Source of the DNA: Microbacterium ulmi
GTDB taxonomy: Bacteria; Actinomycetota; Actinomycetes; Actinomycetales; Microbacteriaceae
Length of the DNA stretch: 64,000 nt
Reading direction: 5' to 3'
Assembly (NCBI RefSeq): GCF_011759705.1
Contig: NZ_JAAOZF010000001.1
Coordinates: 2,066,146 to 2,130,145, forward strand
The position numbers and the translations under genes are program-made. Of this stretch, positions 1 to 9,789 are shown in pieces. Each line of letters begins with the position of its first letter. The stretch's first letter is position 1. The notes below the pieces were generated by a model. It did no database searches. It was not told where the DNA came from and saw nothing but the letters and a program-made list of their open reading frames with translations.

Positions 1-1
1 C

Positions 2-3000
2 CGCATCGTGAGCCAGCCCGAGAGCGGATCCGCGACGATCTCCGCGGACGGCGAGTCGATCGTGTACTCGAGCGTGCCGGGATACCGCGGCCAGGCCTCC
101 TTCCGCTATCGCGTCGTCGACGCCTCGGGCGAGACCGGCGAGGGCACGGTCCGCATCGGCGTGCTCGACGAGCAGTCCAACCCGAGCCCCATCACGTTCA
201 CCGACTACGTCCAGGTGCAGGTCGGTGCCGACAGCACGATCCGCGTGAACCCGCTCGCGAACGACATCGATCCGACGCAGGGATCGCTCGAGCTCACGGG
301 TGTGCGCCCCGACCTGCCCCCCACGCTCGTCGACGGCAGCGAGAGCCCCGAGTACGAGCGCCTCGCCGAGATGATCCGGAGCGTCGGCAAGACGCAGGTC
401 GTGATCTCGGCAGGGACGGAGCCCACGACGATGTCGTTCCTCTACGACGTCAAGTCGAGCTCGGAGAACACCGGCCGCGGCCTGATCGTCGTCAAGGTCG
501 TGCGCGAACGCGTCCCCGACTACCCGATCGTCGACGACACGGTGCTGACGGCCGAGAACCGCGAGGACTTCGAGCGCGGTGTCGACGTGCTCCGGGACAA
601 GGCGTCGTGGTCGGGAGGCGACGTCGCCGATCTCGCGGTGAGCCTGTGGGGCGAGCAGCGCGGGGTGTCGGCATCCGGCGCCCGTCTCCGCGGCGATCTT
701 CCCGCGACGACCCGCATCATCCCGTTCGCGATCACGGGCGAGGGCCCCTCGGGCGAGGTGACGACGTATGCGTTCCTGCGCGTCCCGGGCGACGACGATC
801 TCTCGCTCGCCCTGCGCGCGAGCGCCGTGGCCCCCGAGGTGGACGAGCTGGCGTCGACGGCCTTCGACATGAAGGATCTCGTCGCGTCGCCCCGGGGCTC
901 GACCCTGGAGGTGGGCACCGACCTCCGTGTCTCCGGGGCGCGGCCGGAGGCGGCGTGCGTCGTCGAGTCCGGGACGACCGTGCGGTACACGGCGGGGGCG
1001 GGCGCGCCGTGGGTCGACGCATGCCTCGTGCCCGTCCGGCTCGCGGGGCAGGACGACTGGACGTACCTGTCCGTGCCCATCATCGTGCGCGCGCTCGATC
1101 CGCAGCCCGTGCTCAAGCCCGCGTCGCTCGTGGTCGGACCCGGCGAGACCGTCACGTACGACCTCGCGGACCTGACGACGTGGCAGCTGCAGCGCGAGGA
1201 CTGGGGCGGCATCCGGTACGCCGTCGACTTCGCGGGCTCCGCGTTCTCGGTGTCGCTCGACGGCAGCACCGTTACCGTGACGGGCGCCGACCGCGCCGTT
1301 CCGGGCTCGGAGGAGGTCGCGATGGTCTCGGTGACGAGCCACGTCGCCGTCGCTCCCGTCCGGCTCATCCTGCGTGTCGGAGCCGCGCCATCGACCCTGC
1401 CGCAGGGCGGGTCGGTCACGCAGCAGTGCTCCCAGGCCGCGGGCACGTCGTGCGTCATTCCCGTCGTGGGCGCCGGCGGCGAGGTCAATCCGCTGCCGCG
1501 CACGCCCCTGCAGGTCGTCGACGTGCGGCCGACGGGCGCCTGCATCGGGGTGACCTTCGAGGTCGCGTCGGCGTCGTCCGTGGTCGCCTCGTGGACGTCA
1601 GACGCGCCGGGCGCGACGTGCACCGCGACCTTCACGCTGCAGGACGCGCAGAGCCGGCGCACGGCGGCGGAGCGCGACGGCCGGATCCTCCTCGATCTCC
1701 AGGGCTACCCGAAGGCGCCCGCCGCGGTCGTGCAGACGGCGTACTCGAGCGGCTCGCTGTCGCTGCGCGTCGACGGCGGCGAGGCGCGGCTCGCGTATCC
1801 CGCCCTGACCGGGTTCGTCATCCGCTCGGCCGGCGCGGTCGTCGCGCAGTGCGACGCCGACGGAGCGTGCACCCCGATCGCCGCGCCGAACGGGGAGCAG
1901 CGCACCTACGAGGCGTGGGCGGTCAACTCCGTCGGCGAGTCCCGGACGTCGGTCAAGACGGTCGCGTGGGCCTACGATTCCCCCGCCCCGCCGACGGGCG
2001 TCGCGGTGCACCCCGTCGTGACGGGCGGCGAGGGCGGCTACGTGTCGCTGCAGATCACCGGCATCGACGCGGCCCAGACGGGCAGCATCGAGATCACGAG
2101 CCCCACGGGGGAGCGCTCGCGCCTGTCGGTGGGCTTCGGCCAGACCGAGCTCTCGGTGCCGTCCTACCGCGTCGGGAGCAACTCGGCGACGCTCATCACC
2201 GTGACCCCGTTCTCGCGCTTCGACCTTCCTCCGGGTCTGGGCGGCACCCCGTCCGGCTCGGCCACGACCGTCTCGGGGAACGGCGTCGGGGCGCCGCTCG
2301 ACCCGCATCTGACGCTCGCGTCGTCCTCGAACGGCGACGGCACCGTGACGATCTCCGCGGAGGGCGCAGCGGCGCTCAACGGGAGCGGCTCGACGCTGCG
2401 CTTCGGCATCGTCCGCGACACGGGGGGGAGGTGCGATGTCTCCGAGACGGGCTCGACCGCGAGCTTCTCGGGCCTGCGCGACGGCGAGGACTACGGGTTC
2501 CTGCTGTGCGTCGAGTCGTACTTCGACGGCGTCTCGTACGGCCGCACCACCACGACCGCCTCCGTGTTCGCCGAGCAGTCCGCCGCGGCGCCGACCGGCT
2601 GGACGTACCGGATCGCCGCCGACCCAGTGACGTCCGGGAACCGCGCCGAGTGGCGCATCCGCACGAACCCGACCTCGGGCGAGCAGATCCCGAACAACAA
2701 CCACGTCGAGTTCAACATGGATCCCCTCGGCATCACGGTCTTCGACCGCCTTCCGGGGCTCCAGGTCCGGTACGCGCACAACTGGCGAGACCGCGCGACG
2801 GCATGGGGCAACGTGACGGCAGCGCCGGGCAGCGCCCCGTACCAGCTGCAGGCCACGTGGGGCGTGGCATCCTGTGTCGGCGGCTCGACGCTGACCCTCA
2901 CGGGCAGCGCCTCGCAGACGAGCAGCGGCTCGGCGACCTTCGCGTACAGCGACTCGGGCATCCGGTTCTTCGACGACCGCGGTCGTCGGCTCACGTATGA

Positions 3001-3193
3001 GGCGGGCTCGTGGATCGTCCCCGTCGGCGCCGTGTCGGTCGACCGTGTGGGAGTGACGGTGTCGTGGGCGCAGGGCTGGGGCCTCAACGCGGCGAACGGC
3101 TCGATGGGCGGGACCTGCAACCCGAACCTTCCGCCGCCGCCGCCGACCGAGGAGCCGCCCCCCGAGCCGGATCCGTCTCCGACCTCCCCCTGA
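2..3193 (+). CDS. Large Ig-like/fibronectin-type extracellular protein, 5' end outside the window
   Basis: The reading frame is open to the left edge, so the N-terminus, probably with a membrane anchor or signal, is missing. The visible 1063 residues are a string of beta-sandwich repeats: cadherin/Ig-like segments such as 'NPLANDIDP' early on, and FN3-like segments around residues 560-860. The protein ends in a Pro/Glu-rich tail (PPPPPTEEPPPEPDPSPTSP) with no transmembrane helix or sorting motif. Paired Cys residues fit an exported protein. It sits directly upstream of MoxR, DUF58 and transglutaminase-like genes and of a type VII secretion motor, all on the same strand. The likely role is a surface or envelope-spanning scaffold of that locus. 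The domain class is clear and the function is inferred. Confidence 0.85.
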   Translation, partial: RIVSQPESGSATISADGESIVYSSVPGYRGQASFRYRVVDASGETGEGTVRIGVLDEQSNPSPITFTDYVQVQVGADSTIRVNPLANDIDPTQGSLELTGVRPDLPPTLVDGSESPEYERLAEMIRSVGKTQVVISAGTEPTTMSFLYDVKSSSENTGRGLIVVKVVRERVPDYPIVDDTVLTAENREDFERGVDVLRDKASWSGGDVADLAVSLWGEQRGVSASGARLRGDLPATTRIIPFAITGEGPSGEVTTYAFLRVPGDDDLSLALRASAVAPEVDELASTAFDMKDLVASPRGSTLEVGTDLRVSGARPEAACVVESGTTVRYTAGAGAPWVDACLVPVRLAGQDDWTYLSVPIIVRALDPQPVLKPASLVVGPGETVTYDLADLTTWQLQREDWGGIRYAVDFAGSAFSVSLDGSTVTVTGADRAVPGSEEVAMVSVTSHVAVAPVRLILRVGAAPSTLPQGGSVTQQCSQAAGTSCVIPVVGAGGEVNPLPRTPLQVVDVRPTGACIGVTFEVASASSVVASWTSDAPGATCTATFTLQDAQSRRTAAERDGRILLDLQGYPKAPAAVVQTAYSSGSLSLRVDGGEARLAYPALTGFVIRSAGAVVAQCDADGACTPIAAPNGEQRTYEAWAVNSVGESRTSVKTVAWAYDSPAPPTGVAVHPVVTGGEGGYVSLQITGIDAAQTGSIEITSPTGERSRLSVGFGQTELSVPSYRVGSNSATLITVTPFSRFDLPPGLGGTPSGSATTVSGNGVGAPLDPHLTLASSSNGDGTVTISAEGAAALNGSGSTLRFGIVRDTGGRCDVSETGSTASFSGLRDGEDYGFLLCVESYFDGVSYGRTTTTASVFAEQSAAAPTGWTYRIAADPVTSGNRAEWRIRTNPTSGEQIPNNNHVEFNMDPLGITVFDRLPGLQVRYAHNWRDRATAWGNVTAAPGSAPYQLQATWGVASCVGGSTLTLTGSASQTSSGSATFAYSDSGIRFFDDRGRRLTYEAGSWIVPVGAVSVDRVGVTVSWAQGWGLNAANGSMGGTCNPNLPPPPPTEEPPPEPDPSPTSP

Positions 3194-3228
3194 CCACCCC
3201 GCAGACCACCCACACCGCAGAGGACGCA

Positions 3229-4194
3229 ATGACCATCACGCAGGAGCAGGCGACCTGGTTCGCGCAGACGTTCGGCCAGATCGCCGACAACGTCGAGCGG
3301 GCGGTGCTCGGCAAGCGCCATGTCGTCGAGCTCGTGCTTACCGCGATGCTCAGCGACGGGCACGTGCTGCTGGAGGATGTGCCGGGCACGGGCAAGACCT
3401 CGCTCGCCCGCGCGATGGGGCAGTCGGTGCAGGGGACGAACACGCGCATCCAGTTCACGCCGGATCTGCTTCCCGGCGACATCACCGGCATCACGGTGTA
3501 CGACCAGAAGACGGGGTCGTTCGAGTTCCACTCCGGGCCGATCTTCGCGAACATCGTCCTCGCGGACGAGATCAACCGGGCGAGCCCGAAGACGCAGTCG
3601 GCGCTGCTGGAGGTCATGGAGGAGGGGCGGGTCACGATCGACGGCGTCTCCCGGCAGGTCGGCGTCCCCTTCCTCGTGCTCGCGACGCAGAACCCCGTCG
3701 AGCAGGCGGGCACCTACCGGCTCCCCGAGGCCCAGCTCGACCGCTTCATGATGCGGACCTCGCTCGGCTACCCCGACCACGCCGCGACGGTGCGCATCCT
3801 AGACGGCGCCGCGACGGCGACGGCGGACCTCGGCCCCATCATCACGCCGCAGGCCCTCGTCGGCATGGCCGATCTCGCGGCCCAGGTCTACGTCGACGCC
3901 CTCGTGCTGGACTACATCGCCCGTCTCGTCGACGCCACGCGCTCGGCCGACGAGGTGCGGCTGGGCGTCAGCATCCGCGGCGCCCTCTCGCTGACGCGCG
4001 CGAGCCGCACGCGCGCGGCGTCGCAGGGACGCACGTATGCGACCCCCGACGACGTCAAGGCGCTCGCAGTCGCCGTGCTGTCGCACCGGCTCATCCTCCA
4101 TCCCGAGGCGGAGTTCGACGGCGTCACGCAGGAGGCCGTCATCGGCCAGGTCCTGCTCGACATCGCTCCGCCCAGCCGCCGCGAGGCCGTATGA
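3229..4194 (+). CDS. MoxR-family AAA+ ATPase
   Basis: This 321-residue AAA+ ATPase starts at ATG 3229, preceded by AGAGGA; the frame is open further upstream but that part has no conserved sequence. Walker A is EDVPGTGKTSLA near residue 50 and Walker B is IVLADEINRASPKTQ near residue 110, the typical MoxR signature. The sensor segment VLATQNPVEQAGTYRLPEAQ is also present. MoxR proteins act as chaperone-like ATPases and are usually encoded next to DUF58 proteins, as here, where the stop overlaps the DUF58 start (ATGA). It probably assembles or activates components of the membrane/secretion locus around it. The substrate is not known. Confidence 0.95.
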   Translation: MTITQEQATWFAQTFGQIADNVERAVLGKRHVVELVLTAMLSDGHVLLEDVPGTGKTSLARAMGQSVQGTNTRIQFTPDLLPGDITGITVYDQKTGSFEFHSGPIFANIVLADEINRASPKTQSALLEVMEEGRVTIDGVSRQVGVPFLVLATQNPVEQAGTYRLPEAQLDRFMMRTSLGYPDHAATVRILDGAATATADLGPIITPQALVGMADLAAQVYVDALVLDYIARLVDATRSADEVRLGVSIRGALSLTRASRTRAASQGRTYATPDDVKALAVAVLSHRLILHPEAEFDGVTQEAVIGQVLLDIAPPSRREAV

Positions 4195-5549
4195 GCCTGA
4201 CCGAGTCCCGCCTCACCCGCACCACGGCCGCGAGCGGCACGGGCGGGCACACGCACGTCACGTCGGCCGCACGCGGCCGCGCGCTCGTGCGCACCGTCGT
4301 GTGGGGCACGCGGGCGTCGCGCGCGATCGGGGCGGCAGCGGCCGCGGCGGTCGAGTGGTGCGCGCGCACGATCCGGCCCGCGGGAGCCGTCGTCGCCCTC
4401 GCGGCGACGGCCGGGCTGGGCCTGGGCATCGCGTTCGGCTGGGTCGAATGGATGGTCGCCGGCTCGATCGCGCTCGTGCTGCTGGTCATGAGCGTCCCGT
4501 TCCTGTTCGGGGCGCGGTCGTACGAGGTCGGCCTGACCCTCGCGCATGAGCGGATCGTCGCGGGCGACGGCGTCGAGGGCGAGATCGTCGTGCGCAACGA
4601 CGGTGCTCGGCTCGCGCTGCCCGGACGCCTCGACATCCCCGTCGGCGGCGGCCTCGTCGAGTTCGGCGTGCCGCTGCTGCGCCCGGGGCACACCGTGTCG
4701 CAGCCGCTGGACATCCCGAACCTGCGTCGCGGGATCGTGACGGTCGGCCCCGCGACGACCGTGCGCACCGACCCCATCGGCCTCCTGCGCCGCGAGCACG
4801 CGTTCGAGGACGTGCACGAGCTCTACGTGCACCCGCGCACCGTCGAGCTCCCGTCGACGAGCGCGGGCCTCATCCGCGATCTGGAGGGCGCCCCGACGCG
4901 CCGGCTCGTCGACGCCGACATGTCGTTCCACGCGATCCGCGAGTACGCGCCGGGGGATGCGCGCCGTCAGATCCACTGGAAGTCGACCGCGAAGACCGGT
5001 CAGCTCATGGTTCGTCAGTACGAGGAGTCCCGCCGGTCGCGCATGTCCGTCGTCCTCGGGATCGCCGAGGCGGAGTATGCGGATGCCGACGAGTTCGAGC
5101 TGGCCGTCAGCTGCGCCGCGTCCCTCGCACTGCGCGCCGTGCGGGATGCCCGCGACCTCGACATCGTCGTCGGCACCGAGATCCCGCGCGTCGTGCGCGG
5201 ACGGCTGAGGGCGATCAGGCACATCTCGGCGGCGGCGCCGCGGCCGCTGCTCGACGGGTTCAGCGGCATCGACCGCATCGAGAACACGATGCCCGTCGAG
5301 GACGTCTGCCGGCTCGCCGCCGAGGCGAACGAGCGGCTGTCGATCGCGGTCGTCGTCGTCGGGTCGAGAGTGTCGTTCACACGGCTGCGCAAGGCGGCGC
5401 TCTCGTTCGCGTCCGACACGGCCGTGATCGCCGTGCTGTGCGACGAGCGCGCCCATCCGCGCATGCAGCCTCTCCCGGGGCTGTCCGTCCTCACGGTCGG
5501 CGTGCTCGACGACCTCTCGGGTCTGCTGCTGCGGGGGACCGCGTCGTGA
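4191..5549 (+). CDS. DUF58 domain membrane protein
   Basis: This 452-residue protein begins at the ATGA overlap with the MoxR gene. Two hydrophobic helices lie around residues 60-110 (AGAVVALAATAGLGLGIAFG and the segment after it). A soluble region follows, with the DUF58 signature REYAPGDARRQIHWKSTAK near residue 246. DUF58 proteins have a von Willebrand A-like fold and are normally partnered with MoxR. The end overlaps the next start by GTGA, so translation is probably coupled across three genes. The family assignment is secure; the biochemical role is unknown. Confidence 0.93.
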   Translation: MSLTESRLTRTTAASGTGGHTHVTSAARGRALVRTVVWGTRASRAIGAAAAAAVEWCARTIRPAGAVVALAATAGLGLGIAFGWVEWMVAGSIALVLLVMSVPFLFGARSYEVGLTLAHERIVAGDGVEGEIVVRNDGARLALPGRLDIPVGGGLVEFGVPLLRPGHTVSQPLDIPNLRRGIVTVGPATTVRTDPIGLLRREHAFEDVHELYVHPRTVELPSTSAGLIRDLEGAPTRRLVDADMSFHAIREYAPGDARRQIHWKSTAKTGQLMVRQYEESRRSRMSVVLGIAEAEYADADEFELAVSCAASLALRAVRDARDLDIVVGTEIPRVVRGRLRAIRHISAAAPRPLLDGFSGIDRIENTMPVEDVCRLAAEANERLSIAVVVVGSRVSFTRLRKAALSFASDTAVIAVLCDERAHPRMQPLPGLSVLTVGVLDDLSGLLLRGTAS

Positions 5550-8056
5550 ACGCCCGCGAAGCCTCGCGCAGGACGGACGGCCGCCGGTTCACACCGCGCG
5601 TCGTCGTCGGCTCCGCCTTCGTCGCCGTCATCGTCGTGATCGCCGCAGTCGCGGCCTGGCCGATCTACCGGTCGGACTCGTACGTCCTCCTCGTGGTCGT
5701 CTCCGCCGTCGCGGGCGCCGCGATCGCGGGCGTCGCGCACGTGCGGCGGTGGGGCGGGTGGCTCGTCGCCGCGGTGCTCGGCGGGACGATCGCGGTGCTC
5801 GGCATCCCGCTCGCCGTGCCGTCGCGGCTGGGCGGACCGCTCGAGCTCCTGCGGGGTCTCGGCGAGGTCGGCACGGGCATCGTGGTCGCCTGGAAGGACC
5901 TCGTGACGGTGGAGCTGCCGGTGGGCTCCTACCGGAACCTCCTGGTGCCGGCGCTCGTGGTCTTCCTCGTCGGGACGTGCGTGGCGCTGCTGCTCGCGTG
6001 GCGCGAGGATCGCATCGCCTACGTCTCGGTGCCTCTCGGCTTCGGGATGGTCTCGTTCGGCCTGTTCTTCGGCCGCACGACGGTGAGCGAGCCGCTGCGC
6101 CTCGGCCCCGTCGTCCTGCACGCTCCCGCCGAGACGGCGATCGGCTGCGCCGTGCTGCTCGCCGCACTCCTGTGGCTCGCGTGGCGCAGCGCGGCGGAGC
6201 GGGTCGCGGCGCTGCAGCGTGCGGCGGCCTCCAGCGGCGTGCGGATGTCGCGACGCCCCACGGGCGCGGACCGGCGTCGTCTCGCCCTCGGCGCGGGGAT
6301 GGTCGCCGTGGCCGTCGCCGGCACGGTCGCGGTCGTGCCGTTCGCCGCTCGCGGCGCCGAGCGCGACGTCCTCCGCTCGGCGGCGGGACCCGACGTCGAC
6401 GTGTCCGCCGAGGTCAGCCCGCTCACGGGGTACCGCTCGGAGTTCGACGACGACCGGGCCGAGAGCGTGCTGTTCACGGTGAGGAGCGACGGCGCCCTTC
6501 CCGACCGTGTGCGCATCGCGACGCTCGACAGCTACGACGGCGAGGTGTTCCGCGCGGGCGGGGGAGCGTCGGCCTCCGACGCGCGCTTCGTCCGCGTGCC
6601 CTCCGTGCTCGACGCGGGCGAGGGCACGGCTCACGAGCTGACCGTGACGATCGACGGGCTCCGCGGGATCTGGATGCCGACGGCCGGCCGCGTCGCCGCC
6701 GTGGACTTCCAGGGCGCGCGCGCTGCCTCGCTGGCCGACCGGTTCTACTACAGCACGGGAGCGCAGGCGGGTGTCGAGACGGCGGGCGGCGGCCTCGAGC
6801 GCGGCGACTCGTACCGGCTGCGCATCGTCGAGCCGGCCGCGGCCGACCTCGCCTCCGTCGAGGCCCCGGGGGGCGTCGCCGACGACCTGCCGTCGGTCGA
6901 GCACCTGGAGACATGGGTCGAGGAGCACGTCTCCGGACGCGGCGGCGCCGCGCTCGACGGTCTCGTGCGGCTCCTGCGCGAGCGCGGCTATCTCAGCCAC
7001 GCCCTGCGCCAGAACGGCGACCCCGTGTGGATGCAGCCGCTCGACGGCTACGCGTTCCAGCCGAGCGCGGCCGGTCACTCGCTCGCCCGCATCGACGCGA
7101 TGTTCGACAGGCTCCTCACGCGCGAGGCCGATCCTCGCGCCGAGGCGTCGGGCAACTACGTCGCCGCCGTCGGCGACGACGAGCAGTTCGCCGTCGCGGT
7201 CGCCCTCATCGCGCGTGAGCTGGGCTTCCCGGCGCGCGTCGTGGTCGGCGCCCGGCTCGCCTCGGCGGAGGCCGGGCTTCCCACGTGCGACGACGGCGTG
7301 TGCCGCGCACAGGACGTCGCGGTGTGGGCCGAGGTGCAGTCCGCCGACGGCGGCTGGGTCGCGGTCGACGCGACGCCGCAGCACGAGCAGTCGCCGAGCC
7401 TCGAGGTCACTCAGCAGCGCGACCCCCAGAACGTCACCGAGGTGCGGCCGGATGCCGTGACTGAGGTCGTCCCCCCGGATCCGCTGCAGGAGGACTCCCT
7501 CACGGGCGACAACGACGACAGGGCCGACGGCCTCGATCTCGCGTGGCTGGGTCCTGTCCTACGGGTGGGCGGGATCGGTCTGCTCGTGCTGGTCGCGCTC
7601 ACGGGGCCTCTCCTCGTGGTCGCGATCGCGAAGTCCTCCCGCCGTCGGTCGCGCCGCACGCAGGGCGACACCGCGGCGCGCATCGCGGGAGGCTGGGACG
7701 AATACGTGGATGCCGCGATCGACGCGGGCCGGGACGCCCCCGCGACGCTGACGCGGACCGAGCTCGCTGCGTCGTTCGAGAGCGACGCCGGCGAGGCGCT
7801 CGCCGCGAGCGCGGATCGTGCCGTCTTCGCGGGCGATGCCGTGACGGAGGACGATGTGCAAGGCTTCTGGCACGTCGTCGAGACCGAGCGTCGTGCGTTC
7901 ACGAACGGACGCGGGGTCTGGAAGAAGATCGCCGCGACCGTATCGTTGAGATCGTTCTTCCGTCAGCTGACTCCGGCCGCAGGCCGCCGATCGGCTCAGC
8001 GCACCGTCGAGAGGGGGAAGCGTCGAGCTGCCGTGCTCGCGCAGACCACGCCATGA
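5546..8056 (+). CDS. Multi-pass membrane protein with degenerate transglutaminase-like domain (TgpA-like)
   Basis: This 836-residue protein uses the GTG at 5546, which overlaps the DUF58 stop (GTGA). The N-terminal third has about six transmembrane helices and a further helix lies near residue 690, as in TgpA/DUF3488 proteins. The extracellular region ends in a transglutaminase-like core. There the usual G-x-C-x-Q-F-A motif reads GDDEQFA, so Asp545 replaces the nucleophilic Cys. The usual HAWxE motif reads AVWAEV, so Ala592 replaces the His; Asp608 in VDATP is kept. The domain is therefore predicted to be catalytically dead and may be a binding module. The stop overlaps the next ATG. Confidence 0.9.
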   Translation: MNAREASRRTDGRRFTPRVVVGSAFVAVIVVIAAVAAWPIYRSDSYVLLVVVSAVAGAAIAGVAHVRRWGGWLVAAVLGGTIAVLGIPLAVPSRLGGPLELLRGLGEVGTGIVVAWKDLVTVELPVGSYRNLLVPALVVFLVGTCVALLLAWREDRIAYVSVPLGFGMVSFGLFFGRTTVSEPLRLGPVVLHAPAETAIGCAVLLAALLWLAWRSAAERVAALQRAAASSGVRMSRRPTGADRRRLALGAGMVAVAVAGTVAVVPFAARGAERDVLRSAAGPDVDVSAEVSPLTGYRSEFDDDRAESVLFTVRSDGALPDRVRIATLDSYDGEVFRAGGGASASDARFVRVPSVLDAGEGTAHELTVTIDGLRGIWMPTAGRVAAVDFQGARAASLADRFYYSTGAQAGVETAGGGLERGDSYRLRIVEPAAADLASVEAPGGVADDLPSVEHLETWVEEHVSGRGGAALDGLVRLLRERGYLSHALRQNGDPVWMQPLDGYAFQPSAAGHSLARIDAMFDRLLTREADPRAEASGNYVAAVGDDEQFAVAVALIARELGFPARVVVGARLASAEAGLPTCDDGVCRAQDVAVWAEVQSADGGWVAVDATPQHEQSPSLEVTQQRDPQNVTEVRPDAVTEVVPPDPLQEDSLTGDNDDRADGLDLAWLGPVLRVGGIGLLVLVALTGPLLVVAIAKSSRRRSRRTQGDTAARIAGGWDEYVDAAIDAGRDAPATLTRTELAASFESDAGEALAASADRAVFAGDAVTEDDVQGFWHVVETERRAFTNGRGVWKKIAATVSLRSFFRQLTPAAGRRSAQRTVERGKRRAAVLAQTTP

Positions 8057-9789
8057 ACAGCCCAGCCATCGATCCGTCCGCGCAGGTCGCACTCGGCCTG
8101 ACGAGCCTGGCCGTCGCAATCGTGCTGTACGTATGGGTCGGCCTCGCCCTGTCCCGCGTCTTCCGGAAGTCGGGCGTCGAGGGATGGAAGGCGTGGGTGC
8201 CCGTCCTCAACACCATCGTGCTGCTGCAGCTCGGCGGCTTCTCGGGCTGGCTCATCCTGCTCGCGTTCATCCCACCGGCGCTTCTCGTCGTCGAGATCAT
8301 CGCCTACCACCGCATCAACCTGTCGTTCGGGCATGGCGGCGGGATGACGGTGCTCGCGGTGCTGCTGTTCCCCGTGTGGGCATCGGTCCTCGGGTTCGGC
8401 GCGTCGCGCTGGGTCGGGCGTGAGACGACCGCCGCCGGTCCGGTCCGCTCGAGTGCGCCCGCGCCGACGGGCGCTGCATGGGATGCCGCGGGACAGGCGC
8501 CGCGCGGCGCAGCCCCCGGCGCACCCGGCTCGGCGCCCTATCGCTCCGTGACGCCTCCGCCTGCGTACGGCGGCGCGCGCCCGGCACCTGCGGGACCGAG
8601 GCCGACGGGCGCGCCGTACGGTCCCCCCGCTCTGGCGGCTCCCCCGGCGGGGTGGGCGCCGCAGCCCGGCCCGCAGCGGCCGCCCGCGGTCCCGCCCGTG
8701 ACCGCGGCGCCCACAGGCGCTCCGGCGTCCGCCCCGCCGGCCCCTCCGACGCCTGTCGCGGGCGCCGCCGGTCCCCTCAGGCAGGCCCCCGCCGCGCCGA
8801 GGTCCGCGCCTGCGTCGGCGCGCCCCGTGTCAGCGCAGCCGCCCGCTCCCGTGCCCGCGCAGGCGGGCCCCGTCGATCCGGGTCCCGTCGCGGCATCCGG
8901 GCCCGTGTCGGCCGCGCCGGCGATCCCGCCGATCCCGCCGTCGCCCGCGGCCGGCTCCGAGCCCGCCCCGACCCAGCCCGTCCCATTCCCCGACGATGCG
9001 CCCGGGCCCGTCCGCGGGCGCCGCTCCGCGCCGATCTACGACGACGACGAGCTCGAGGCGGAGCAGGACGGCGTCGCAGAGCCGCAGGCGTGGACGCTGC
9101 CCACCGAGGTCACGAGCGAGGTGACGGCCGCCGAGCCCGGTGCCCCCGGCCCCATCGCCGCTGTGCCGTCCTCCTCCGCCGCGCCCGTCGGGCCCGTCTC
9201 CGCGGTGCCGCCCGTCACGCGGGTCCCGGCTCCTGTGGCACCGCCCGAGCGCGAGCCGTGGGCGCCGGCCCTTTCGCCCACGCCCGAGGGGGACGCCTTC
9301 CCCGAGACGTCCGGCGCCGTCTCCGCGATCGTCGGCGCACCCGACGCGGGCGCGCCCCGCTCGGCCCTCGCGTCGGTGTCGGCGCTGCATCCCCGCCCGC
9401 ACGTGCCCGACGACGAGGACATCTTCGACGAGACGGTCGTGACGCGGCGCAAGCGCACGCCGTGGACGCTCGTGCCGCCCTCCGGCCGGTCGATCCCGAT
9501 CACGTCGGACGTCGTGATCCTGGGCCGTCGTCCCGGCGCCGACCCGGCGTTCCCCGACGCGCAGCTCGTCGCGATCGACGACGACACCCGCACGGTGTCC
9601 AAGACGCACGCGCGGCTCGAGCTGCGCGACGACGCCTGGACGATCGTCGACCTCGACTCGACGAACGGCGTCCTGCTGACGGATGCCGCGGGTGCCGAGG
9701 TCGAAGCCGCTCCCGGGGTCGGCTCCCGCGTCGGCGAGAGGTTCCTGCTGGGCGACGCCGAGCTCCGGCTGGAGCGGAGCGAGGCGTGA
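8053..9789 (+). CDS. DUF5684-like membrane protein with C-terminal FHA domain
   Basis: This 578-residue protein starts at an ATGA overlap. Residues 1-115 form about four membrane helices with a motif (GVEGWKAWVPVLN) like the DUF5684 family. A long Pro/Ala-rich disordered linker spans about residues 120-440. The C-terminal about 100 residues are an FHA domain (VVILGRRPGADP, then SKTHARLEL, then DSTNGVLL) that should bind phosphothreonine. Its position between the transglutaminase-like and motor genes suggests it links Ser/Thr-kinase signalling to the secretion machine; no kinase gene is visible here. The next gene overlaps by GTGA. Confidence 0.88.
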   Translation: MNSPAIDPSAQVALGLTSLAVAIVLYVWVGLALSRVFRKSGVEGWKAWVPVLNTIVLLQLGGFSGWLILLAFIPPALLVVEIIAYHRINLSFGHGGGMTVLAVLLFPVWASVLGFGASRWVGRETTAAGPVRSSAPAPTGAAWDAAGQAPRGAAPGAPGSAPYRSVTPPPAYGGARPAPAGPRPTGAPYGPPALAAPPAGWAPQPGPQRPPAVPPVTAAPTGAPASAPPAPPTPVAGAAGPLRQAPAAPRSAPASARPVSAQPPAPVPAQAGPVDPGPVAASGPVSAAPAIPPIPPSPAAGSEPAPTQPVPFPDDAPGPVRGRRSAPIYDDDELEAEQDGVAEPQAWTLPTEVTSEVTAAEPGAPGPIAAVPSSSAAPVGPVSAVPPVTRVPAPVAPPEREPWAPALSPTPEGDAFPETSGAVSAIVGAPDAGAPRSALASVSALHPRPHVPDDEDIFDETVVTRRKRTPWTLVPPSGRSIPITSDVVILGRRPGADPAFPDAQLVAIDDDTRTVSKTHARLELRDDAWTIVDLDSTNGVLLTDAAGAEVEAAPGVGSRVGERFLLGDAELRLERSEA

